Source: Paramacrobiotus metropolitanus (lineage: Eukaryota; Tardigrada; Eutardigrada; Parachela; Macrobiotidae). From it: DNA of 64,000 bases. The notes under the pieces are model-generated. The model was not told the DNA's origin. It was given only the letters and a program-made list of their open reading frames with translations, and did not search any database. This document shows, one piece after another, positions 16,880 to 27,157 of this stretch (its first letter is position 1; the number at the start of each line of letters is the position of its first letter). The DNA lies in assembly GCF_019649055.1 (NCBI RefSeq), contig NW_026570260.1, positions 248,001 to 312,000 of the forward strand. Direction: 5' to 3'. A program made the position numbers and the translations under genes.

Positions 16880-17312
16880 TGTAACAGTGGCCTATCTGGC
16901 TACTGTTCTAGTGGGGTGGCGATCAGCCTTTACCACGATTAAACGGCTGTTGGTGTGAAAGGTGGCACGGCCGGCAACGATGCTGGCCGAGGACGCTCTT
17001 ACTGATGTACACAATTACACAGGTGGCTCCGATTGGGATGACACAGGTTCATCCCAAGCGGTCAAACACAACAACGTAACTCAAGGCATGTTTAATGACA
17101 AGGCGTTCAAGAAACGGAGCAAGGTTGTAAGCAAGGGTTTCGGCAAGAGGAACAATCAAGTAGATGCAAGCTGTAGCAAGCTGAGCACAAGACTGAATTC
17201 TAGAAATTCATGAGAAAGGAAACTAGCCGGTAAAATGGACAAATTCATAACGCGATGGAATGATTCATCATAACTAGGCGGTCTTATCGTTCGTACAAAT
17301 ACTATCGCTACA
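16880..17312 (-). repeat. 5' LTR (right copy, 433 bp)
   Basis: Full-length partner of 13196-13620. It carries the 9-bp segment missing from the other copy, and an 83-codon open frame antisense to gag at 16962-17213. Confidence 0.95.
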
Positions 17313-17316
17313 ATAT
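17313..17316. repeat. Target-site duplication, right copy (ATAT)
   Basis: Matches 13192-13195. Together they mark the element as a single insertion event. Confidence 0.8.
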
Positions 17317-18187
17317 TTTGCATGATAAACCGGACTACTGCCAGTACTCGTACTTCCTTACTCGTAGTCGTAGACTCGTAGGTACTGTATTTCGGGATCT
17401 CCCCTTGTGGAAATAATTTAATTTTAAGAAATAATTATAGTGCACACTTTACATGTCATCAGCTTCCCGTCTTGTGGCAGGTGATCGTTACCATCGTTAG
17501 CACAAAGGCCAGATTCCAGAATAAAGTACTGTACAATATAACCACTGCACACCGATATTACCGTGTTCGCGTACAGAAGCGAAAATCATAAGTACACACC
17601 CGGCAAGCAAATGCCAGGCTTTACAAACTTATTCTACATACTGTACTTATTGTTAATTATTGTACCGTACTCATATATTGTACACATGTCATATGTTACT
17701 GGCTTCCGCTTAGTGCAGTAACACATCAAAATTTACAGAGATAACTCGATTTTGCAGTTTTTAGGGACATAACAGATATGATTCCCATACTCCTTTCCGC
17801 CGTATACGAGTTAAACAAGGAAATTTACGCTCCTTCAGTCACGTAGCGGCTTCGCGGAGTAGTGAAACCTATATATACCTGAATAATAACCTAATATGTA
17901 GTTAAACGGCTTGCAAATATTGACAGCACCATTCCGGTTTTGTGATATGGACAATATGCGCACTTCTACTACCGTCGCGGAAAAATGAAGATGTTCGGAA
18001 GTGGAATTTGCTGGCAACGGCATGGCATCGTTGTTACTCATTGTTAAGCTGTCCGCAGGCAGTATGTCAGTAGCAGCAAGGTGTTCGTACGCCGAATCAA
18101 CTATCAATCTTCGGAGACTTGGCGGAGGAACTGTTTCACTTGCTGCTTACCGCACGCTGAGCACGCGCTGATTAATATTTGTCAACC
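17317..18187. other. Intergenic region upstream of chitin deacetylase
   Basis: No gene supported. It holds a cluster of TACTCGTA-type motifs (17344-17380) and the presumed deacetylase promoter. A 90-codon minus-strand frame at 17835-18107 has no recognisable feature. Confidence 0.4.
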
Positions 18188-21100
18188 ATGCGGCAAGTAG
18201 CGGTGATATTCCCGGTCTTCCTCCTCCAGATAGTCAATGGTACGTAATCTGCGTGTGGCGTATAGGTGTACTTAAAAACCGTGACGAAATGGTGACCTTT
18301 GTGCAAATTATGTTTGGCGCGCAGTGTACGGGTCGGAGGCCAAGCTGAGCCGGCGTGTACGGCAGGCGGGGGCGTTGGCGCGTGATGTGGAGTGCCTAAA
18401 GGACGTGGGTCTGTACCGGAGACCGGTGAAGGAATGGGACGATCCCACTAACCCGGTGCTGACCTGCAGTGATTTCTACGAATGCACGCACCTCGGCACC
18501 GTGCGCTACTCCTGCGGCAAACGTCAGCGCTTCAACGTCTTTAGTGGTTCTTGTGACTACGCCAAGAACGTCAACGAAACCAACTGTGCCACCACGTCCA
18601 GTAAGTCATGCAGTAAAAATATAGGAATATGACCTTGTAATCAAAAATAGATATCTACACTCATATCGCCTTATGCGGCACCATTTTGCTGGCTCGAGCG
18701 TTAATGTCGAATTATTTTTTTCAGAGGCTAATTAATATAATAGTAATGATCTTTAACTTGTGATTTGTGAATATGTAATTGCACGTGTCCATATGAATAT
18801 TATATGGTTGCCAACACAGTTACGCTTTCAGAGGTGGGTCGACCGCAGCTGCAGGCGGCCAACTGTCCTGCCGGTCAGCTGGGCTGTTTCGGCAAACAGT
18901 GCATCCCCACGGAGAAGTTCTGCGATGGCAATCAGGACTGCCAGGATGTAAGCAGATTTAAATTTTAAAACTTTTTTAGTAAAGTGATATTGTTCACGTC
19001 AGCCGTACGTGCATATCCTAATTTATGACATATTGTGTTAATTATTTGCAGGGTTCGGATGAGGCTTACTGCGGTACGTACTCTACCCCACGTGCACACA
19101 TGTACAATACATATAATGTACGAATGTAACAGCTACGGGTAGTCCACCGGCGTGGTAATCCAGCCGCGTTTCTTCATGGTCCCCATATGCACAAAAAACC
19201 GGTTGATTAACGGTTAATGTCTTAATCAGTAACGGCATGGTCGATATGTACATTAATTGTATGTTGGCACTTGGTAGGAATCAACGATGATCCTAATGCG
19301 GCCCCGGTGTGCGACGAATCCAAGTGCAAGCTGCCCAACTGCTTCTGCAGCCAAAAGGGCACGCGCATCCCCGGTGATCTGGATCCGGCGCAGGTGCCGC
19401 AGATGATCGTCCTCAGCTTTGACGATGCCGTCAACTCCAACGTTCAGGTAAAGCACTATAAGAACTAAGCCCTAAGCGAAATATACGACTGCTGCCGGAA
19501 ACAGAGAAAGGTGCTGGCGGTACAATGTCATAGTGGCAATAAAGGCAACTAGCACTCGCTACGCTTCTTATGTCGTCGATATCTAACCGAGTAAATTATT
19601 TTTTGTGTTCTAGCCCATTTACGACGCATTATTTAACCCCGACCTGAAGAATCCCAACGGATGCCCCATTCGTGGCACTTTCTACCTGTCGCATCAATGG
19701 ACTGACTACCGCATGGTGCAGCAGCTCTTCAAGGACGGCCACGACTTCGCCTTGCACTCCGTGTCGTAAGTGCATGAACATCCGCTTGCTAAACCCGCTG
19801 CCTGCATATACACACAATATTTACGCCACTGACACCGGCTTTCTTTTCTCTCTATCTTCTTCATGTGCGTTGGGGGCAACAGTGGCACCGAGGCCGCATC
19901 CCCGTAAGTTGACCGCTTCCCGCAGTCACTAAACTGTTGTAAACCTGTACGAATAGAAAGAAGTGCAGATAAGAACGGAGCATGCTCCCGAGAAATGATG
20001 ACAGTTTAACGGTCTGCAGTGTACGCTTTGATATGCCGGTCGTTAAATTAATGGCAGTCGCCGCTACTGACCGACCTTGTGTTTAGGCAATAGGCCACTA
20101 GTGCATGCGCTATGAATGGCTGGCATTGAACTTCTTGTTGCCGAATGTTGCATAATTGTCCACAGTGCCAAAACAAACCAGCAATTTTAACTGCAGCTGT
20201 GTAGCATGGTTCTTGTACGTCTATCGCTGCTGTTGTTGTACGTGACGTGCTTTGGGCTTGGCGTAGCTTACTGATATGCTTCAGATATTGTGCGCTGGAC
20301 TACCTACATAACATTCATAAAATTAATGCTAATCATACTTCTTCTGTGATTATGGTGGTTAAAAAGACTCACGAGCTTACATACGTACACAACTGGATAT
20401 GTATACGACCGTGTTACTTTGCATTATGTTAACAATGTCTTTAGTTGGACAACTACAGTACCATAATTATTAACTATTAGCAACAGACCAACAGTAAACG
20501 CCATAGTAGTTACAAAATTCGTTATTTTACATCGGAAATTCGGATGCGGATATTTGTGGCATCTGTTAGTGCTATATCAAAACAGTGAAAATACATTACA
20601 TATGTTTATAAATTACAACCTCTGCTTTGAGATGGTATTATAATTACTATTAATTTTATTATAATTATTATTATTTTTTGCTGTACGGTACATGCGAAAT
20701 TTCAGATTTATCCAGCAATGCTGGACATTCTTCGGTAGATTCGCTACCAAGCCTTTCGCATGTATTACAGACACAAACGCCCCGAGAACTACTGGGATTC
20801 GGGTGACATCATCAAGACGTACACACAGGAGTTCATCACCAACCGCAAGATCGCCAAAGAGTTCTCACAGTTCCCCGATGAGGCCTACTTCAAGGGAATG
20901 CGCGTGCCGTGGCTGCGGCTGGGCGGCAACCGACAGATCCAGTTCATGCAGGCCAACGGCATCCTGTACGACCACACGGTCTCTGCGCCGCCCGGGCCCG
21001 CCAAAATCTGGCCCTACACCCTGGACTACCGCATGCCGCATCGTTGTATGGCCGCCAACGACCAGTCCTGTCCCACACGCAAATTCCCGGGATCCTGGAT

Positions 21101-22545
21101 CTTCCCCATCAACCAGATCAACGGCTCCATCGAGAGCGGCCCGGCCAAGGGTCAGTACTTCTGCACTATGATGGAGATCTGTCCGGCACGCGGCTACGAC
21201 GAGATGCTGAAGATGCTGCAGAGTAACTTCCGGGCGCACTACGAGACCAACCGGGCGCCGCTGGGTCTCTATTTCCACGCTGTGAGTCTTATGTTGCCCG
21301 TGTTATGGTGCTAACAGCGCTGCCCAGTTCCCACGAGTATGCGCGTCACTTGTGGCCAGATAAGCAGTTAAGCAAATCTGATAGACCGGCGATGACGTTG
21401 GCCGACCGGGCCAGGCCGGCAACGGCAACACAGTAGACGGGGTAGCGACGGTTTTGCCGGCAAGGCAGTTAGTTGTCTTATCAGCTGTACATCGCTTTGA
21501 CCTGGATAAACATCATTAACGTCAATTGCGGCCGCACGCGCTGATTCATGATGTGTTGATGATTGCGCAAACCCGGATCAATATAGGATGGTTTTGTTTA
21601 TCGCGCCTATTTTCAATCTGCACCCGTTCTCGTATAGTTGTTGTGTATTGGTTACATAATTAGGGAATCACTTTGATTGCCCCTGTACATCAGGTTGAGT
21701 CATGAGTAGGTGTCGGGTGATAATTGGTGAACTGATTATGCGCGACGTGTGATAGTACAATGACATCAAATTGCGCAATAGTATGCAATAGTTACGACGC
21801 GCCTTTTCTTGTAGCGCTGGTTCATCGACGAGGGTCACTTCCCGGCCCTGCAGGACTTCATCAAGCAGGTTCTGAGTAATTACACGGACGTCTACTTCGT
21901 CACGGCCTACCAGGTGATGAACTGGGTGCAGAACCCCACCCCCGTTAACCCCAAAATGGATGCCTTCGCTTGCCCCGCCCGCGACAACGTTCCCGCTGCC
22001 TGCGCGCCGGCCGCCGCCGCTTGTGGTGAACTCCCGCCCATTAACAACGCCACTAACACGCCGTCCGGTGTGTTTTTCACCTGCCGACAAAATGCCAACC
22101 GCTGTCCTCTTATGTACCCGTGGATCGGCAATTGGCTGGGCATGCCCGACACCTACGAGAAAGGTACAACGACAAGTGCAATACTTCTGTAACACACGTG
22201 CTACCGGAGGTGGCACAATTAAAAAATTGAAAATTAACAATTAATATTGCACTAATCCTGCACAACGAGTACCACTCTAGTTTTGTAATATGGAATACAT
22301 ATATGTTAAGATTCACCATAGTACAGCATGATGAATCAACTCGATATTATACACAATAGTATTTTAATGTACTAATTTAATAATTTAATAACTATGCGCT
22401 TTTTCCTGCAGGGTTTGAACCAGTGGGCGGTCCACCGGTGACCGCCGCCCCAGCGCAGCCACAACCCCAGCAAGCGGCAGCCCAGGCGGCTCCCGCTCAG
22501 CCTCAGCCACAAGCCCCGCCTCCACCTCCACCCCCTCGGGCTTAG
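18188..22545 (+). CDS. Secreted chitin deacetylase (ChtBD2 + LDLa + NodB; serpentine/vermiform type)
   Basis: Removes acetyl groups from chitin in extracellular cuticle or tracheal-type matrix. Exon 1 (ATG 18188) encodes a signal peptide MRQVAVIFPVFLLQIVNG. Next come a six-Cys peritrophin-type chitin-binding domain (about 18390-18590) and a six-Cys LDLa module ending in the calcium motif DCQDGSDE (about 18860-19071). The deacetylase domain follows. Its catalytic motifs are visible: SFDD (about 19417), HSVSH (split by an intron at 19766-20770), RVPWLR, DHTVS and GLYFHA. The metal-binding Asp and both His of the active site are present. The tail (from about 22413) is Pro/Gln/Ala-rich, ending with eight prolines and RA. 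The stop is at 22543-22545. AATAAA at 22695 is the likely poly(A) signal. The domain order matches insect CDA1/CDA2. Confidence 0.92.
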
Positions 22546-22694
22546 TTTTTATTTTAGCGACAACGATTAAGCACAATTCTTATTTGCTGATTAATTGTTT
22601 TTTAAGTTGTACCTTTGCGGTTGAAGGCAAACTCAGCGGGTAGACGTTACATTACTGTTTGGAAAGAACTTCAGTTGAAGACTTCAGTTGAAGA

Positions 22695-22700
22695 AATAAA
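22695..22700 (+). terminator. Polyadenylation signal of chitin deacetylase
   Basis: AATAAA 150 nt after the stop, directly following a 13-bp tandem duplication (ACTTCAGTTGAAG at 22668-22680 and 22681-22693). Confidence 0.6.
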
Positions 22701-22873
22701 ACGGAAGTACTAGTGATGCAGCCGTACTGATTTTTTGCGCCTGGTTATCACACCCAAGAAAACTGGAATGCGCGAAAGAAATACAACAATGAAAAGCTTT
22801 TTTAGCCGAAGTAGATGTATTTTTATAAATAATGTATGTCTGGAGTTATGGGAACTTGGTACGCGCAGAGCCG

Positions 22874-22929
22874 GAAGAAGTCATTGATACGCCGTAGCAC
22901 AGAAGAAGTCATTGATACGCCGTAGCACA
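22874..22929. repeat. Tandem duplication, 2 x 28 bp
   Basis: Two exact head-to-tail copies of a 28-bp unit beginning GAAGAAGTCATTGATACGCC, at 22874-22901 and 22902-22929. Non-coding. Confidence 0.9.
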
Positions 22930-23260
22930 AGGCTCGAGTATTGAATATTGCGGTTTCATTTTCAGGTGGTTTCTGCATAAACTGGGACAAATGTTGATTC
23001 CCAGCTAATACGAGCCCTTTCTGAGTAATACTGTAGTACTAGAATGTAAGAATAATCATTCAAATGTAATTGGCAAACACTACTGAAACCAATAATTTTT
23101 GTCGTGAACTGGCCAGAGCGACGGGCCGGGCCAGACAGCCAGACTGTCTGCGTTTAGTGTGTTATGCTGCGACGAGTCGCTTGCCATGGTAAGACATTTG
23201 TCCGGTACGGCTTGCATGAAACTGAGCACAACATTTTGTGGTGTGGTGGCAACAGCACGG

Positions 23261-23268
23261 TATAAAAG
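23261..23268 (+). promoter_or_regulatory. TATA box
   Basis: TATAAAAG in GC-balanced sequence, followed about 30 nt later by a possible start region. It could drive a Polycomb transcript with a roughly 3-kb 5' UTR intron, or an unrecognised RNA. No downstream ORF on this strand supports a separate protein gene. Confidence 0.35.
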
Positions 23269-25166
23269 CTGGCAAAGTGGCATCTTCTAAAATTGTTTCT
23301 TGAATTGTAAAAGTAAAAGGTGTAAAACTATTGATAGACTGATATAGTTAGTTATCCAAGCGGTAATTTGCTGACTATTTGAATGTTGGTTAATAGTTGC
23401 GTCAGTAAGAAGGGATTGTCTTTTAATTGCAACAGTTCTTCGCTTGATATAACAATTGCAGCGTCGTTTTCTGTTTGTTTGTTTTGATCCAGTGTTGCTA
23501 TCCGAAGTCGGTCGTAGTCGAGCAGTGCTGTGAGAGCCGCCGGTCCTTTCCTGAGACGATTGGACAGAAGGGTGCACGTGGGGGCTGCAAGTACTGGTGT
23601 GAAATAGCAGAGCGACGGTGGATGGGAGCGCCAAGGTAATTATTGATCGGGGAACCAACTGTGTGTGTGTGCTGCGAACGGCGAGCGAGTGCGCAGTGAC
23701 TGATCGCATGTCAGGGACGGAATGCTGCTGATGTTCTTATCCCACGGGACGATTAGCGACTACGCTCACAAGGCTCCTTAAGGCTTCTTTAGAGGTACAT
23801 GTTCGATAATTTTTTGCCTTGCTTGATTTTTGTGTTGTCGTCGTTTGTCGAATAGATTGGCGCGCGTGCGAGTGATTGCAATAGCAGGCAAAAACTTACA
23901 ATTGACGTCTAATTGAGCAGTAAATCAAGGTGATTTCCGTGATTTCGGTTTTTTATTGGTCTTGGGAATTTTATTTAAAACTCCTTATTTTGCGTTTGCG
24001 ATGCGTTAATGCGCCAACTGAATAGGTGGCAAGTGTTGCGCTGGTTGTTGGTTGTTACTGTTTGAATTTACTATATTTCCTCGTTGCACCTGCATCGTTA
24101 ATATAATTATTAGTGTGGTTAAATTTTTACGGTAACTGAGTAACTCGCTGTGCTTTTTTAGCTTATATACATGTATAAAACATAACCTTTATTGTTATCT
24201 CCAGTAATTGTTGGGGTTTTACGCAAAAATCACCTTTATAAGTCGTAAGTGTTTCAGTATATGATTACGGTACTCGTAGTAGAAATAAAAATGCGGGATT
24301 TATTAATAATTATTCAGCATCTTACCATTAGTTCAGTTTAAGGCTATAACCTGTAGACTGTAATTAGAGACTGAAATACGTACAGTAAGTAGTAATCATT
24401 GTTGACTTGACGAAAGTTGGAACAAGTGTTTTATATGTTTTATGAACGTTTCTTATTGTTTTATTTGTAAACCTTTAGGAACGTTTTTTGGTATTAGCTG
24501 TAGATATTCGATTTTAATAAAATGAAACAGTTCGCTGATTAATTTAGTATACTGTATGGATATGGAAATGGTCGACCAAATCGTGACTGCAAGAACTGCA
24601 GTATGTCCTTATCAATCAACACTTTCAACAGCAATAATAATTGTTGTTATTGTGCAAGCAGTCTCAGCTGGCTGGCGAGAGTACTGAAGTACTGCGCATG
24701 CATAGTTGTGGTTTTCGGCTGCTTATTGTTAGCGGTGGTTGCAGTTTATGCAGCGGCGAAGAAAGATAATACGTGAGTGGAAGGTGTTGTGGAACTACCT
24801 CATCGATAAAATATCATGCGTTGATTGTTCTACTCGCGCCGCACACCTTATTTCCGCTGACATCAGCCGCAATGCGCTAGTGCAGTACAGTACTACAGTG
24901 GAAGTACGACGTAACCTGCTGCGGCAGCCGGCCAACGTTGGCTGGTACTTAGGTACTTACTCTACTCTGTACTACAACTGCTAACTTGTAAGGAAATGAT
25001 GAGTGCCATGCAAGCTGCTGAATTTCAAGCGTTTTCCCTAAAACTGCGCGCGTCTTCTCGAAATAGAGAAGAGTTTCTTTTAAAATACTGCTCAGTACAC
25101 CTTTATTGGTCAAACCAAACACAAGGCGCAATGTATCGAAACATAATAGATTAACACAAGAATGAG

Positions 25167-25478
25167 TTACAACAGGTAAATCTCATTTAATTTATCCGCT
25201 TCCCCAACGGTCCCGAGTACAGATGTCGCGTTTCCTCTTTGGATTTCAAGCGACAATCGTTGTCGCAGAAATTCGTGTGAGCGAGACTCCCCGGTATGTA
25301 GCTGCAGTCTTTTGCCTAATTCTTTGACAATGGCAATTGCAGAGGGTCCCCATGGTCCCATCGTTTCAAAGGCAATTGGTGCAAAAATGTAACGGCCGAC
25401 TGCTCTAGTTCTCCTCGCACAGTCGCACCCACTGGATATTCTGCTGGCTTTAATTAGAATTAATTTGCAGGCACTCAA
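25167..25478 (-). pseudogene. Relic of a retroelement ORF tail
   Basis: A 103-codon minus-strand frame containing FAPIAFETMGPWGPSA, LGKRLQLHTGESRS, FLRQRLSLEIQRGNA and SVLGT. This block recurs at the C-terminal end of reverse-transcriptase polyproteins in many metazoan genomes (F-x-P-A-x-E-T...GP, then QR-x-S-x-x-x-QRGNA-x-S-x-x-GT). No polymerase domain lies upstream on that strand, so it is a truncated fragment. The family is recalled by pattern only. Confidence 0.5.
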
Positions 25479-26377
25479 AATATCTGTTTTGTTCTACTGC
25501 TGCTGAGTACAGACTTACTTACCTTTATGTAAAAGTGCTTAAATTGCACTAAAATATTTTCACGTTGGGGAGTTTGGCAAGTCTCTTTTAAATAGAAATT
25601 ATTGTAAATTAAAATAAGATGTATGTAAATACTATAATATAGTACAACTCACAGCGGCATAAATTAATGTCCAGAGTACTGACTGTACTGTATAAAATAT
25701 ACCCGCAGAGTACTGCATAGAATATATATACCCGCGCAGGGTTTGTAGTTATACTTCTCGTTTGTCGACCTTATGTAATAATTGTTTCTGTTCTGTGTTG
25801 TTTCCGGTAGTGCTATCGTTATCTGCCGGTTTCAGGTTTACTTCTTTCGGAGAAAAGTCTATAAGTAAACGATGCTTGTGTCTGTATGTGTTAGATTAAA
25901 GAATTTGCGTGTATTTTTAATGCACAACGTTGTCGCAGTGAATACCTTGTGCAAACTACACTGTTCCATCGTGCTAACCAACCATATTCTGATATTCATT
26001 GCGCGAATTTTTTTAAGCCGTAAATTGTAAGTAGGCTTGATTCAGTCCATTCAAAAATTCACGCGTGAATTAACTTGGTAACATTTTCGTCTAAAGTATC
26101 GCTGACCAAACCTGTTTTATCCATATCTAGTATCTTGCACGTTTTCCGCAATATATTTTTCACGAGACAGTATGTTGAAAATCTTCGAACAGCGGCGAAT
26201 TAGCTGCCTGAAATTAAGCGAAGCTTTAATGCGAAGTGTTAAGCTTTTTGCACTTAGGTGATTAATATTGCTTATGAATGATGAATTTCGTTGCAGGTGG
26301 CCTAGTTTTTTTGTCTTGCTATTGGTGTGCAATAACTATCCGTTGGAATAATAATCTGGAGCGTTGACGTAAACGGA

Positions 26378-27157
26378 ATGTCAGGGATGTCGGCACTTTT
26401 GGATATCGGCGAGCAAGTGTATAAGTGTGAGTTGCTCAAGGAGCGTCGAGTAAAGAATGGTCGCACGGAATACCTGGTGAAATGGCGGGGATGGTCGCAG
26501 CGCCACAACACCTGGGAGCCCGAGGAAAACATCCTGGATCCGAGCCTCATCCGCGCCTTCGAACTGGAACAACAGAGCAAACTTACCCGCAAACGCCGCC
26601 GTGGACGGCCCCCTACCAAGAACAAGGAGCTTCGCCCGGAGAACACGGAACGCACAGAACGATCCCGGTCTCCATCCCGTCCCAAGTCCCAGGGCCAGAG
26701 CATCTCCACGCCTAGCCCGCCGCCGGCGCAACCGGCCGACTCCGATGACGCCGCAAGTGAGGTCACGGACCCGGACAGCATGGCCTTGGAGCGCGGCCAG
26801 CGCCGACCCAGCGTGGACGTGGTGGCGGGCGGACCGCCGCCGCTGCCGGTGGAAGCGGACCCGACAGAGCCGGTGCGCATCAAAGAGGAACCGGTGGAGG
26901 CCTGCATTCCCATGACCGTGCATCCAGGGACGTCGCTGCAGCACATGCTGGATTCCTCGTCCTCAGCAGACGAGGAGAGTGTGGAGGCGGATGGGGACGA
27001 AGTGGAGGGCAAGCAGTATACCCAGGTGACCGCCGGTGGGGTGACGGTGACGTTTGAGGAATGGAAGAGCAAGCGCCTCTTTTATGAGGCCTTTACGCCC
27101 GAGCAGCTGCGCATGGCGCCCCAACCGGTGGCGGACGCGCGCGCCGGATGTAGCTGA
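26378..27157 (+). CDS. Pc: Polycomb (CBX-type chromodomain protein)
   Basis: Reads H3K27me3 and anchors PRC1 to silenced genes in the nucleus. The frame is 259 residues in one coding exon. The chromodomain is at residues about 9-63 ([41 protein letters not shown]); the three cage aromatics expected from Pc (Tyr in VYKCE and both Trp in KWRGW) are present. An AT-hook-like [10 protein letters not shown] follows at about residue 70. The middle is acidic and proline-rich with low complexity. The C-terminal segment [13 protein letters not shown] near residue 217 fits the Polycomb repressor box that binds RING1 (VTAxxVTVTFxE). The protein is shorter than fly Pc. The ATG at 26378 is followed by [15 protein letters not shown], and an upstream acceptor suggests a 5' UTR intron. 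Confidence 0.92.
   Translation: MSGMSALLDIGEQVYKCELLKERRVKNGRTEYLVKWRGWSQRHNTWEPEENILDPSLIRAFELEQQSKLTRKRRRGRPPTKNKELRPENTERTERSRSPSRPKSQGQSISTPSPPPAQPADSDDAASEVTDPDSMALERGQRRPSVDVVAGGPPPLPVEADPTEPVRIKEEPVEACIPMTVHPGTSLQHMLDSSSSADEESVEADGDEVEGKQYTQVTAGGVTVTFEEWKSKRLFYEAFTPEQLRMAPQPVADARAGCS

Larger units (their letters stand above)
13196..17312 (-). mobile_element. Gag-only LTR retrotransposon (non-autonomous, Ty3/gypsy-like)
   Basis: A 4.1-kb unit bounded by two near-identical direct repeats that begin TGTAAC and end GCTACA on the plus strand (TG...CA ends) and flanked by an ATAT duplication. The single gene runs on the minus strand, so the 5' LTR is the right-hand copy. A primer-binding site starting TGG directly abuts it. 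Between the LTRs there is one intact 853-codon gag frame and only about 240 bp after its stop, so no protease, reverse transcriptase, RNase H or integrase can be encoded. It would need enzymes supplied by a related element. This resembles the TR-GAG class described in plants; the Ty3/gypsy placement rests on the Gag type and the 4-bp duplication. Confidence 0.9.
22930..26377. other. Long non-coding stretch before Polycomb
   Basis: About 3.4 kb without a supported gene apart from a retroelement relic at 25167-25478. A TATA box lies at 23261. A pyrimidine-poor but usable acceptor (TTTCGTTGCAG) lies about 80 nt before the Polycomb ATG. The simplest reading is the Polycomb promoter plus a long first intron in the 5' UTR. 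Confidence 0.4.

Noticed and set aside
20865-21278. 137-codon minus-strand frame opposite the chitin deacetylase exon
   Set aside because: The plus strand has the catalytic motifs; this is its complement.
23287-23709. 140-codon minus-strand frame
   Set aside because: No domain, low-complexity Ser/Thr start, no splice or expression clue. It overlaps the region just after the TATA box on the opposite strand.
26302-27072. 256-codon frame antisense to Polycomb
   Set aside because: A Ser/Gly-rich shadow of GC-rich coding sequence; Polycomb on the other strand has clear domains.
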